NCBI GenBank assembly: GCA_038380435.1
Contig: JAWZYU010000011.1
Span: 80,225,501 to 80,289,500, forward strand
Length of the DNA stretch: 64,000 bases
Reading direction: 5' to 3'
DNA from: Ryuthela nishihirai
Taxonomy: Eukaryota; Arthropoda; Arachnida; Araneae; Heptathelidae
Shown: positions 36,917-48,658 of the stretch, piece after piece
Layout of the letters: every line of letters begins with the position of its first letter
Numbering within the stretch: the stretch's first letter is position 1
Notes under the pieces: generated by a model
The model's input: the letters and a program-made list of their open reading frames with translations, nothing else
Databases searched by the model: none
What the model was told of the DNA's origin: nothing
Position numbers and translations under genes: made by a program

Positions 36917-37178
36917 GAGAGGAAAATGTTATACTTCAATGGAAATTGCATCTAGATCTGGGCTTGAATGTCATTAATTTTTATGGATAAAATGCTGGTC
37001 ACATCAATTACACAGTGCCAAAATCTTAGCTTAAACTGGACAACTAAGAAAATTTAAGTTCGCTTGCTGTTGTGTCATAGTGCATGAAACTAATGATGAT
37101 TAGTAATTTTTCATAGAAATTGGTTTTAATAGCAATAGTCTAATATTCAAAGCTAAAAAAAAACTGAAGAATATCATT

Positions 37179-37242
37179 CTAGTCCAGTTAGGTAGTGGTT
37201 AGCATCAGGAAGGGTGCTAACCACTAGCCCTACTTGGACTAG
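37179..37242. repeat. Perfect-looking hairpin containing a tRNA D-arm-like word
   Basis: The sequence from ctagtccagttagg and tagtggttagca (37179-37204) is mirrored by tgctaaccacta and ctacttggactag (to 37242), leaving a loop of about 10 bases. The word ctagtggttagcgcacctg follows directly at 37239-37257, so the tRNA-like D-arm word occurs three times, once inverted. Confidence 0.75.
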
Positions 37243-37864
37243 TGGTTAGCGCACCTGACTACTATTCCAGCAGGCATGTCCTAAAGTGTTTTTATGTTGT
37301 GTTTAAGTGTTTGCATTGTATATGAGAAATTAACACAAACCAAAAGCTTACAGGTTATCTCAGTCCTTATTAATTTAAAAAATATATACAGAAATGAATT
37401 GGTCTAGCATTGAACAATTTGTCAGTGTTTATCTGTCAGTAATTCACTGTATCATGTTGTGTTGAAAAAAAATGTGCTTTTAATTCTGTGAAAGCTGAAA
37501 TGCAGTGCAACTTAAAACAATCCTAAAAACATTTCTCTCTATGTGGCAAAAACTGAACTATGTGCAAAAGTTGCCACAAGATATTTTGCAGCCTCAATAA
37601 AGTCTGATTTGCTATCACTATTAGACTAAAATGCTGCAAGGCAAACTGTAATTAAGTTGTCAAACCTCAAAGTTTGTAAGTGTTGATTGAAATACATACT
37701 AATTATTGATTAACAAATCATATAATATATTAAATACTTAAAACAGTACATTAAACAATTTATACAAATTTTCTCTTTGAGCTATTATGTTAGAAAAATT
37801 AAGTAAGAGATTATAGTAATCATAGTGTAACATTGTACTATTGCATAAATATCACTATAATGCA

Positions 37865-38358
37865 GGAATTAATCAATAATAAATTCACATATTACCTTTC
37901 GACATATATTTCAAGAAATAATTTGCTGATGAGTGGGATTCGAACACACATCTCCCTGTTACATACCAGGTGATCTAACCACTATCACCAGCTCTGTCAT
38001 TTAGCCACTTAGTTACGACAATTCCATTCATCAGCAATTCATTTTTCCCACAAAACGATCTCTTGAATTATATGTCAACAGGTAATCTGTGAATTTATTA
38101 TTGATTAATACTTGCATTAACATTGCTTAAGCAAAAATGACTGCCTTATTTAACATCAAATATTGAGCAATATTGGATAAGTTGTCTTTCCTGATCATAG
38201 ATGGCACCATGAGCAACAATGTCAGTGAGAGTTAAGTCACAATTAAGTAGATAAATAACAGAGCTAGTGATAGCTTCATGGTTAGAGCACCTGGCATGTA
38301 ACTGGTAGGCATGGGTTTGAATCCCATTCATTAACATATTTTTTTCCACAAAATTATT
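37865..38358. mobile_element. Compound element with two opposed tRNA-like cores
   Basis: It is bounded by the 11 bp repeat actataatgca (37854-37864 and 38359-38369). The left part (37868-38109) is an inverted repeat: arms of about 65-80 bp (attaatcaataataaattca and its mirror) enclose a minus-strand tRNA-like core (box B complement gggattcgaacac; taccaggtgatctaaccact). The right part carries a plus-strand tRNA-like core at about 38262-38335 (tcatggttagagcacctggc; ggtttgaatccc). It looks like one SINE family captured twice, or a SINE within a TIR element. The boundaries are inferred. Confidence 0.6.
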
Positions 38359-38369
38359 ACTATAATGCA

Positions 38370-38568
38370 AGCCTGTCTAACCTAAACTGAGCAATAGCCA
38401 GCCACTAGGGGGGAAAACGATATTCTTAAAGAGCCAAAAGGAACATTATCTACTTAAAAATGAAAACACACATTTCTAATGAGTAATTAATTAAAAAAAA
38501 ACATTTTTTATGGAATCAAAAACAATTTTGACTCCTTAAAAAACAAAAATATACATTTTTAATGAGTA
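38370..38568. other. Non-coding stretch with an imperfect direct repeat
   Basis: The words acacatttctaatgagtaat (about 38471) and atacatttttaatgagtagt (about 38551) form an imperfect 80 bp-spaced repeat just before the MITE. Confidence 0.5.
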
Positions 38569-38782
38569 GTCACTCAAAAAAATATCCGAACACTATAATT
38601 GATTACAAAATTCAGAAAAAATACCTGGTAACGATTTTTTTTCAGAAATTAGTGATATGGCAATCTTTGTGTATTGTACACGAAGGTTGCCAGATCACTA
38701 ATTTCTAAAAAAAATCGTTGCCAGATATTTTTTCTGAATTCTGTAATCAACCACAGTGTTCAGATATTTTCTTGAGCAACTG
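38569..38782. mobile_element. Palindromic MITE (Tc1/mariner-like)
   Basis: The 214 bp element is flanked by TA dinucleotides (38567-38568, 38783-38784). Its arms are near-complete mirror images: cactcaaaaaaatatccgaa and agaaaatatctgaacactg, attcagaaaaaatacctgg, and ttcagaaattagtgatatgg. Only a short centre (aatctttgtgtattgtacac) is unpaired. It has no coding capacity. Confidence 0.85.
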
Positions 38783-38916
38783 TACTATGAATTGGCAAAA
38801 TCATTTAGTATATTGCTTATTTGTTTTATGAGCCATGTGTTCTTTTGCAATTAGCCATGGACAGCCTGCTGTATAGGATGTCACGTTAACTCAATATAGC
38901 CTCTGGTCCAGAGATT

Positions 38917-40045
38917 TCAAAATTTCTATTTAGATTATGCTGATGATTTTACTAATGATGAGATGAACTCTTTTATTAGGGCTGTTGATGTGGCTGGTAA
39001 TAAGGATAGGTTTAATGATAAATACAGAGAAGACTAAAGTGATGAAAATTGGTCAGGTGAGTGCTACTTCAGTTCTTTTCATTTGCTGTGCTTGTGAGCA
39101 AGTTTCTCAGCTTAATTATCTTGGGAGTTTCATTACAGATGTTGGCCACGTGTAACACAGGAGAATAGGCACCTTTTGCTGGGATTTCTATGAAAAATAA
39201 GCTTATTCATCTAAAAACTGAAATTATCTTATATAATAGTTTATTCCTTTAGGCAACAGGGAACAACACCAATGCAGCTGCATACTGTACAACAATGGAA
39301 TGGTTAAGAACTACCCTTAAACAAAAATGCCTTGGGCTGCTAATGAAAGGTTGTTTTTGCTTCTGCACAGCCACACATTGCCAACATAACTTGTACAACT
39401 CCTGTAGTTCTTCTGGTGGGAAACTCTTTGCAAGCAACCAGATTTTAATTAGGTGCTTATGAAATATCTTGAGTACTAAGTCATTTTATTATGTAAAGAA
39501 TGATGAGGTTGGATGAGTCATCATCACTGAGCAGCAACTTGTGTAGGGAGAGACTATTGGTTTGGCCAAGTTGCTTGCATGGAGAAGTACAGATAAACGA
39601 ACAGAGTTATGAACAGTGTGCCTAAAGGACTCAGAAGAATTGGGTTGTTTTACTTCTGAGAAGAATCTTTTGCAAACAATGGGCTAAATGACCAGGTCAC
39701 AAGGATTCCAAGGGTTCAGAAAAGGTTGGGGAAAGGAGCCCACTAGACAGCTGTTAAGAGCCAGATGGTAGACTCCTGTCATGGCCATCCAGCGTATGGT
39801 TCTCATGCCTATGGGGCTACAGCTTAACAACTCATCTGACAAATAGTGGCCTTTCCAAGCCCACTAGTGGAAGGGGTTAGTAGCGCTAAATCTCAATGAA
39901 GGCACAGTTGGGACTCCAACCTGGGAGCTGCAGATTACAAGTGTGGCATGCTACTGACTGAGCAACCCACACCACTCAAAAAAGAGAGACCTAGAATGAA
40001 GTGGGTGGACAATATCAAACTTTTAAGAATTGGTCCACAATGGCC
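38917..40045 (+). mobile_element. RTE-type LINE fragment, old
   Basis: It begins in the RT domain (tagattatgctgatgatttt, encoding the DYADD region), then gagaagactaaagtgatgaa and cttaattatcttgggag. It continues after a foreign block (39250-39445) with tgtagggagagactattggt, and ends after a SINE-A with gagacctagaatgaagtggg. The foreign block has an open frame on the minus strand (ending near 39249) that I do not recognise. Frames are thoroughly broken. Confidence 0.8.
39639..39973 (-). mobile_element. SINE-A copy nested in the RTE fragment
   Basis: It starts with the tail complement tgggttgttttacttctgag and ends in the head complement (gggactccaacctgggagct, then actgagcaacccacacc). The imperfect 10 bp duplicate actcagaaga / actcaaaaaa (39629-39638 and 39974-39983) fits a target-site duplication within the RTE. 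Confidence 0.8.
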
Positions 40046-40899
40046 AAATAAGTACCTAATCCAAAATTTTTTTTCATTTAAAAAAAAAATTAAACATTTA
40101 CAGATAGAGAGATAAAATCAAAACAATAGCTCACTTTATTTTTTAATTAAAAAAGCTTCTAAATAACTAGTAACTGTTTCTGAAAAATAATAAAATGCTT
40201 GTGAATGAAAAGAGTAATCTTTGCGCATGTGACTGCACCAAGCACTCAATCATAAGTATGTTTAAAATCACTATGCTTTGCAGGGATTAAGTTGACTGCA
40301 ATGAGTAGGAATTTAAATTAAAAATGAAAAAAAAAAATTAAAAATGCCATTAATTTTACATGATATTGGCTGTATTACAGTTAAAAATATTCTTGAGGTG
40401 GCTTATCTTAGCTCACACTTCAATCTGGGTATATTGCCTCATGTGCAATATCCTGATTACATGCATATTATTCCCATATACTTAATGTCATCTTTAACTA
40501 CAAAGTGGACCAAGTACAATAAAAATAAAGCATTACCAGTTCTGGTGCTTAATGAGGTTAGTACAGATGACAGCTACTAGCTGATGATGTAAATCCTTCG
40601 TTTACAGCACTTCAGCTCTTCCATGGTCAGATTAAAAATGTTTTCAGTGTCACTAAAGCTGTGTTTACAAGTCTGGGTTACTTTAAACTAGGAAGCTGTT
40701 GTCAGCTTCTTTCCATTTTGTCTTCCATTGGCTGTGAAGATCATACAATTGGATATCTTACATTCATTAACATCCAAGGTCACGGTTTTTTGAAGATAGG
40801 CTCCAAACTGTCCTATCTTTTGAGCAAGTTGCCAATTTGACACACACTTAGGAATTTTTTAAAACTTCAAACATACTTTTAACTGAACTCAACGTTAAA
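40046..40899. other. Non-coding stretch
   Basis: No gene is recognised. A short open frame at 40344-40580 has no domain. A word typical of ancient repeats, caaactgtcctatcttttga, is not matched elsewhere in the window. Confidence 0.4.
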
Positions 40900-43130
40900 A
40901 AGTTTTAATATTAAAAAACTAAAATGTCACAACTTTTACGACGTGTTTTTCCTGTCTTCCTCGGGGCTTTCTCAGGAAATTTTATGGAGTGATGTTAGTC
41001 TTATTTATATGAGTCTAACTCTGTATTGGAGACTGCTTGTGTAGCACGTGTGTTAGGCTGCTCGCACAACAGGAGGTTACACATGCTGGTGGGGTGGAAT
41101 CACTGCGTTGCAGAGCGTCTTTATGCAGATTGATCATGATAGTTCCTGCATTTTGCAGTTGGAACTTAGTTGGGGAAACTATGAGTGGTTTATACACTAT
41201 ATCGTTTAATTTAATATTTTTATCTGTTATAGCTTGTGTCAGAGCAATGTTTTTTATTTTTTATTTTTTATATCATGTTTATGTTCTGACATACATTGTT
41301 CATATGTATATGTCTTACCTATGCAATTATTTTTACCTTCTAGTTTGCATTTAGGATCTGGAATAAATTGCGCCCCTATGTTGAGTAATTAATTTATCTT
41401 GTCATTTAATTTTTTATACTTTTCTGTACTGTAAGTGGCAGTTTAGTAGCATATTTTTTTAATCCATTATCCAGGGTATTTGAGACACCTGGTATGTATG
41501 GAAAGTTGTATGCATATTTTAGTTTTATCTCCTGTAAATTAGGTTTAGGTTACGAATCTTGACAACTTTTATATCTTGCGGTCTTTTCCAGTTTTTTTAA
41601 CCAATTTGTCAGGGTAACAGGATTCTTTTGCTATTTTAAAAATGAATTTTAATTTTTTTAATGCATTTATTTGAGTGGTGTATTGAAAACTTAAAAAAAT
41701 ATGGAATGCAGTTTTTTTTAATAATTTATTGGATGTGCTGATGTATAATGTATTAAATTTGGGATAAAAGTAGGTTTTCAATACACCTCTATATTGCATC
41801 TGGGAATCTTTTTAATGAGGATGTCAAAATATGGTAATTCCCCACTGATTTCACTCTCGTGTGTGAATTTTATGGTGGGCAAGATAGTTCAACATATCTA
41901 TTATGGTTTGTAATTTGTTAATGTGGTAATCCCAAAAAATTAACACATTGTTAATGTAATGAATGTATAAAGTAAGTTTATAGATTGCTTTTTGTAAGGC
42001 AGTATAGTATGCTCCATGTGTCTCATTACAATGTTGGTCAGAGTCTGGATAGCGGGGACCCCATCTGTCTGGACCCATGCCTGACCATTGACAACAAACC
42101 AGTTGGAGTTGGCTACCAAGTCCAGGGCCTTGTGTACACTAAATTATTCTTAGGTCTTGGCCTCCTTCAACTACAGCCTTAAGCCGCATCCAAATGTGGT
42201 ATGTTGGGGTGTAGTGACACGACACCCAAGGAGTGAGTGGTCATAGTCTCCTTTACCTGCATTCGTCAGATTATAGTGACCACTGCGAGGCATGAATTTA
42301 CTATATATTTAGTGTGTAAGGGGGGGGGGGGAGGAATGGTGAGAAAAAAATCAAAGAGGGTCCTTTTTAGATTATAAGTTGGGGATTTGCATTACCTAAC
42401 AAGGGGACAAAAGGGTTTTTTTTATCTAGTTTTATTTTGAAAAATATTTGAGTTATATTGGGGTACATAGGCGGGACACAATTTTTAGATATGCTATTAA
42501 GTAAAAAAGGATCCCTCTTCAATTCTCCCAATTTATTAAAGACCCTAGGTAGAGGATTACATTCTAACAGTATACATTTTAAATCCTTTAATGTTATAAA
42601 TTTTTAACTCAAAATCACTTTTGTCTACTACAACAATTTGGTCAGTTTCATCAAATGAAGGTATTTTAAGTCTGGGATTATATTTTAAATAATACAATAT
42701 TTTAAGATCTTTATTTCTAGTTTTATTTTCTATTTGTTGTTGATATTTTATGCTTTGGTATAATTTAAATCTTTCTTTATCCTTATGTATGTGCAGGATT
42801 TTATTTATTGTTTGTTCGATTTGTGGGATTAATTCTATCATATTAGATGGGGAAGGAGGAGGGTTATTATACACAAATTTAGCATCTTGTTGTAATATTC
42901 TTTCCTGTTTGTTATCTAATTGGAAATTTGAAAGATTAAAAATTTTTTTTGAACTATGCTTAGTTTTTCCCTGATTCCCCTTTCCCTTACTCATATTATA
43001 CTGCCATTTTTTCTTTCAGTTCTAATTTACTATTATGTATATTACTAATTCTTTGCAAGTCCTTAGCTATTCTATAGGCTATTCTTCCCATTATTTGAAG
43101 TCTCTGCATTTATTAATTTAGTAAGCTATA
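40900..43130 (-). mobile_element. Penelope-like element, decayed
   Basis: On the minus strand the order fits a Penelope-like reverse transcriptase. An N-terminal part near 43080-43000 (RIAYRIAKDLQRISNIHNSK) precedes an open block 42994-42557. That block contains LKILYYLKYNPRLKIPSFDE and DQIVVVDKSDFELKI, the region just before the RT. RT pieces follow: GQAWVQTDGV and NIVMRHMEHTIL near 42060-41990; YIHYINNVLIFWDYHINKLQ near 41950, where the YxDD box is YINN (41947-41958); and GELPYFDILIKK near 41845. Next is KPTFIPNLIHYTSAHPINY near 41760. A 3' segment near 40990-40930 (ctgagaaagccccgaggaag, aacacgtcgtaaaagttgtg) resembles the repeat ends of this class. No GIY-YIG endonuclease could be confirmed. 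Confidence 0.7.
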
Positions 43131-44399
43131 AATACTCCTCATATGTTATTTTTTCTTTAACTGTAATATCTGCTCACACTTTTCTTTTTACCTTATTTAA
43201 CCGTTTTGTTTCTGCTATTTGTAGTTTGAGTTAAATAGTTGTCATTTTTTTTTAGCTATTACAAAAGTTCCAATATTAATTTAATTTTAATTTTACAATC
43301 ATATAAAAATTTAAAGTTGAGTAAATTTCTACTTACACTCTTAGTTTACTAAACTTCTTGGCCTGTGCATATTTAAGTGTGCACTTACATTACCAATATT
43401 GTGTAAAATTAAATTTATATACTTATATTAGAATATGGAATTACATCATATACTCATTGCAGTCTTTTTTATTAATTCAAAAGAAATGAAAAACTTTGAG
43501 TTTTGAATCTGTGCTAAAAACACACATAAGAGTTTAAAAACTAGTTACAGAACGCACAACAGATTCCCCCCTACTGGAATGTTTTTGTTTCTACCAGAAT
43601 AAGCCATTTTAGCAAATTTACCACTCAACATCAGGAAATTCTGTATGCCTCATTCTTTTTCTGTTATCACAATCTAGCTTTTTCATACCATATCTTTGTT
43701 CTTTAAAATGGTTGACAGAGTACTGCTAGGAATTTTGAATTCTTTGAGTATATATAGTTTTTCTCCTTTTCCCTACCTTCAACAGCTGTGATCACTTTCA
43801 CTTTATCCCTTAATGACAATATATTCAACTTATGCTTTGCTTCCATTGCAATACAATTAAATCTGTACCAAGAGAAACTAACTATATACTAAAATTAAAT
43901 TAGCATGTTCTATGTTCACATCTCAGCTCGCAAAGTTAGTTTGAACTATTGTAAACACATTTTTTCTTAAAGTTTTGAAATTCTCTCTAATATTAATTAA
44001 TTAACTTTTCTTTTTAAAATCAGGACTTTGTAAGCAATTACAAAATATGTAACCCCCCCCCCCCCTCATTTTACTCTCTCTTTTCCACTTCAACCTATTT
44101 CAATATTTCTAGATTATTTCCACATTTGTCCTAGCATTCACTGTACAATCCTTTTAGATGGAAACCAAAACCATCGATTTGCTTAATTCCCAGAACTTTT
44201 GTTTTCAATTAGACAATGCAGCTGTCCACTATAATCAAACACACATGGCAGCTGTAACAGTGTAACTTTATATTAAAAAAATAATACTTTTGACATATAT
44301 TGCTTGTGAAACTTCTATTCACTTTTTTCTAAATTAAATATAATGACTTCAGCAAATGTATAAAAAGACATTTTAGATTGAGTTGATCCTGAAAATCTA
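43131..44399. other. Non-coding stretch
   Basis: AT-rich with a C-run at 44052-44065. No gene is supported. The left end of the piggyBac element should lie here or just inside, but no TTAA-linked terminal repeat is convincing. Confidence 0.4.
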
Positions 44400-46903
44400 A
44401 AACTCTTTTGGAGATATTTTGCCAATTCTGACTTGGACTCTGAATTTTTTTAGATTTCCTGAAAATTTCCTGAAAAATTAGACCTTGAAAGAAGTGATCT
44501 TTCGGATGAGGAAATTAGAAGGTGCTAATATAATTAATTTATGGGATATCAAGGAAAGATTTTTGGATTCTAGGGGAAAAGAGTTTTTAAGTTTTCCTGA
44601 ACCATCAAGTGAAAGTTCAAGCAGTTCAGAGGAAGAAACTTTCCTCAAACCTCTCACTTCTGACCTCTATGAGATGTGGGCTGAGGTGATGATGCAGAAT
44701 GCTCAGCTCTACCAATATGTACCATGGTAAAAAAATATGTAAGAGTGGAAACTGCATTAGAATTTTTTATTTCTCATGAGAATATAGTAGAGCAGACAAA
44801 TTTAAATAGCTTAATTTTTTTTTGCTAAGCAAGAAACTACTCTGGGACATCTCTCAGCATGGCTAAAGTTTCCAGGAAAAATTAGCCACAGCAGAAGAAA
44901 TCAAAAACATTTTAGTTCTAATAATCACAATTAGACTAGTTAAAAAACAATCTATAGCTAAGTATTGGCCTAGAGATTTAGTTGTGCATACTCCATTTTT
45001 ATCAAAGGTAATACCCAGAAACAGATTTCAACTGTTGTTAAAGTGCTATGTTTGAATGATAAAGGCAATTGTGAGGCCAAAGGAAGGTGAACCTGGCTAT
45101 GACCCTTTAGCTAAATTAGGCAGGATTTTTCCAGGTATCATTCAGTGGTTCAAAACAGTTTACACTGAAGTAGGGAAATATGTACTGCTGTAGCAATAGT
45201 TGTCTATAGAGGCAGAATATATTTTAAAGTATATAAAAGTATATTTTTATTTATTAAAGTATATTTTTCCCACTAAAGCCAGAAAAACTTGGTGTGTGAC
45301 AGAAAAACTATATATGCTTGGGAATATCATTGTGTATATTGGGAAAGATAATGTCCAGTCACTTGCAAGCAGTGTTGGTCATGCAGTGCTATAAATCTGA
45401 TAGACTCTTTATTCAACCTGGGCTTAGAACATATACATATATTGTTATTATTCCTCTCCAGTCTTATTTCAAGAATTGCCTGAAAAAACAAACTCATATC
45501 TGCAATGAAAAACAAGGCTGGAATACCTAGGCAGTTAGCAGAAAAAATGCATAAAAAAAAGGTGGGGAGGTAATTTAATTCAGAAAAAGTTCTCTTTTAA
45601 CTTTGAAGTGGATGAGAAGGGATGGTGTAATCATGATCATGATCATCTTCCTTTCATGATGCTGAAATGAGGTTTAGCAAAGAAGATGACACGACCTTCC
45701 TGAAGGAACAACAATACAACTGCTTTGAAATAAAACTGTGTTGTAGACTACAATTCCCAAATAGGAGATGTTGAGTGCTCTGATCAACTTATGCAGTATT
45801 ACCCATTTAAATGCATGTATCAAATGGTGGATAAAATTATTTTTTCATATAGTTAGCATGGCTATTTCCAATGTATATATTTTGCTCAAAGAATCCAGTC
45901 CAAGAACAAGTCACTTATCAATTTTGTGCCACTTTGGTCAAAGAGCTGCTGGAAGGAGAAGCTATTCATAGAAATGTCCAACCAAACACTCAGAGCAATC
46001 CACTCCCAAGTTCCAGACAAACAGGTCAGTATTTCTCAAGCAAAATCACAAAATCAGGCTAAAACCACCAGCTCTGAACAAAGTGTGTTGGAACACTGCC
46101 AGAAGTAAAACTGAAAGCTTCCATGAATGTGAGCAGTGCCAAGCCACTTTAGGTAACACAGGCCCATGTTTGAAAACATACCATACTGAAAAGAATTATA
46201 AGAAGAAATCAAAATTATGTTTCAGGTAAATATATTATTCAGGAAGAAGTTTTCTTTCAATCAGTATATAATGTAACTTTTTATTCATAAGGTTTTCTAA
46301 AATTAAGACTTAATTAGTTATATCTATTTTTTTTCACCATATCACTATGAAAACAACATATTAAAATTAATGTTTGTAATTTTGTTAAAATTTCTTATTT
46401 TCATAAAATTTATAATTAAATTCCATTTACTTTATAAAAATTTTAAAGTTGACTTGTTCATTTGACTTGACATAGTTGGCAAAAAGCTTGGACTCTTCCA
46501 AAAGTATAGTACTGAGAAAAAATTATAAAGCAAAAGTAATTTTCTTGTTTCAACTAAAAATTTATTTTCCTCTTATTCAGAAAGAAATATTCTTTCTATT
46601 CATATGCATTATCATTATTTTTGTCTTAGTGTTTTTTAGTAAATTTTTATTTGCATTACCAAATTTTTTAACTACGTCACTTTAAAAATATTAAAATTAA
46701 ATTTGTCATATTTTTTGTTAAATATTTTATTTTCATAAAATCCAGAATTAAATGTTCATTAATTTGGCATATAACATGCCATAAAATTTCATTAGTTATT
46801 TGACAAAAAGTTCTAGTAAATTTTTTTGGCTGAAAAATAGTGAAAAAATAGCCGAGCTTCTGGACGTAAACCAGTTTTTCAGACTGAACCCTGGAAGAGT
46901 TAA
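44400..46903 (+). mobile_element. piggyBac-type element with broken transposase
   Basis: Plus-strand segments in several frames follow a piggyBac transposase: LERSDLSDEE near 44485; FFISHENIVEQTNLN near 44765; HTPFLSKVIPRNRFQLLLK near 44990; GEPGYDPLAKLGRIFPGI near 45085; the LFKELLEKQTHIC-like piece near 45480; a degenerate GGVD position (GDVECSDQLMQYYPF near 45762), where the third catalytic Asp appears as Glu; then KESSPRTSHLSI and a Cys-rich C-terminus (ECEQCQATLGNTGPCLKTYH near 46125). The right end is ccctggaagag followed by TTAA (46900-46903), the expected target. It contains many frameshifts and stops. Confidence 0.8.
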
Positions 46904-46936
46904 TAGTCATTTCTTTAGCTTACGAGGTTGCCTAGA

Positions 46937-47045
46937 GTGGCCAAATGCAGCAGCTGTAGCTCAAAAGAAACACATCTGGAAAGGAAAATTACACAGTCTG
47001 GTGTTAGACCTCTGTAGCCCATGGCTGCATGAGGATTTTGTATGT
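46937..47045 (+). mobile_element. RTE-type LINE, 3' end fragment
   Basis: The words gagtggccaaatgcagcagc, tgtagctcaaaagaaacaca, and acacagtctggtgttagacc followed by tctgtagcccatggctgc correspond to the last about 100 bp of the RTE copies (WPDAVDVAQDRLAWRTKLHG region). The tail has decayed to gaggattttg. It abuts the piggyBac right end. Confidence 0.75.
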
Positions 47046-47454
47046 ATGTAGCTTACATTTCAATGAAAGGAATGAAGTAACGAAAACTGGGTACTTGGAT
47101 ATGCTCATTATTTTAATTATGGCCATGGCCCTTTTTCTGAGAAACTACTGTACTAACTGCTCTAAAGGGGTATGCAAAAGATAGAAATATGAGTGAAAGA
47201 AAACTTCAAAATTATAATGATATAATAATGAATATAATTGAAATATAACATTTCAATGAAGAATATTTATGATCTAACTAAAAATGAGGATGGCATATGA
47301 AGAGTGAGAAAAGTTGAGTATTGGGCCTTTTTAACTAGACTGCCAAGGTTATATTTAACATCCAGTGTTTCGTTCACAAAGAAGTCCTTGTTACTAAATC
47401 TATAACAAATACACTAATAGGACAATTTATTATATACATCCATCTAATAATGAG
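47046..47454. other. Non-coding stretch
   Basis: No gene or repeat recognised. Confidence 0.4.
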
Positions 47455-47835
47455 TGGGTCCACATTTCACCTCACAACAGCAGCAACACATCATGGCATG
47501 GCCTGTACCAACTGTTGAAAACGTTCAGGTGAAAATTCCAGGAGAGCTGTCTGTAAAGTGCTGAGAGTTGTTGTTGGTGGATTTCAGGCTCAAATGCATC
47601 TCTCCACTTCATCTCACAGATGCTCAATAGGATTCAAGGCTGGAGAGTGAGAGGGCCATTGGATGGTTGTGAACTCAGTGGAATGTTCCTCCAACCAGTC
47701 CTCCACCAAACAGGAGTGATGAGATGGGGCGTTGCCTGGTTGAAAGAAGGCATCCTACTATGGGAAATGGATAGCCATGAACGAGCAGATCACCATTTTA
47801 CTCATTTTTTCTCCTCAGATCACCATTTTACCCAT
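47455..47835 (-). pseudogene. Tc1/mariner-type transposase, C-terminal third
   Basis: On the minus strand one long, nearly uninterrupted frame reads FFQPGNAPSHHSCLVEDWLE, WPSHSPALNPIEHL, then a stop where Trp is expected, DEVER, and finally SPERFQQLVQAMP. This is the FQQDNAPCH...SPDLNPIEHLWD...LVESMPRR order of Tc1 transposases. The second Asp is replaced (GN instead of DN). The N-terminal two-thirds are missing. Confidence 0.85.
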
Positions 47836-48658
47836 CATAACAGTTGCAGGTAGATATCTCACCTATTTATAGACTACAAAGGCTTTCATCTGGGCACATT
47901 ATTGTGGTGGAGTAAGGCAGGTTTGTGGGTGGGTGCAGTGTGTATAATAAATTGTGCTTTCAGGATATATATGCACAAAGAGGAATCAATGGTCAGAAGA
48001 GTAATTAATGTGATCAAGACTAGTAGCATACTTATAAAATAGTTTTGATCCATTGTACGAAACTAGCAATTAAAAAAAATAAAGTAATACTTACTACAAT
48101 CATATGTAATATTTAAATTTAGATTCAAGTTTGCAGAGATATTGTGAATGTTTTGAAGTTTCTAATGCCTTGATCCCAAAGTATAATAATAATTAGATGC
48201 AACAACTTTATTAGTTGTTGCATCTAATTTTGAAAAGTGTTTTAACTATGCTTAGTTTCATAAATGAAATGTAGGTTTAACAATTATTGATGCATCTTTC
48301 ATAATTAATAAGCTCAAGATTACTAGAACTGGCACAGTTAAATTGTGTTTAAACAGAGAATAATTTCATTTGATCTATACTTGACGCATTTCTATAAGTT
48401 AATCATGAGATTCTAAAATATGAAATAATTAAACATCTTGAAACTTTATGTAATGTTCTGAAAGAGGTTTCAGGAGTCTGATGAAAAAAAAAATCAAACT
48501 TTTTTTCACAAAGTATCATTTGTGCTTGTCAAAATCATTCTTAAAAATAGACTTTTTGGTAAACAACTTCTTAATATAATTATCACTGAAAATAGCTTTA
48601 ACAAGTGAATTAGGCAATGCAGTCTTTCAAATAAATATACTTTAATATTCAGAACATA
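47836..48658. other. Non-coding stretch
   Basis: No gene is recognised. A short mirror repeat is visible at 48192-48229 (attagatgcaacaactttat / tagttgttgcatctaatttt), a hairpin of about 16 bp stem. Confidence 0.45.

Noticed and set aside
37924..37998. tRNA gene on the minus strand
   Set aside because: Box words are present but there is no full cloverleaf. A second diverged copy lies 0.3 kb away within the same repeat element.
40344..40580. 78-residue open frame
   Set aside because: No recognisable domain and AT-driven codon use; no start context or neighbouring exons.
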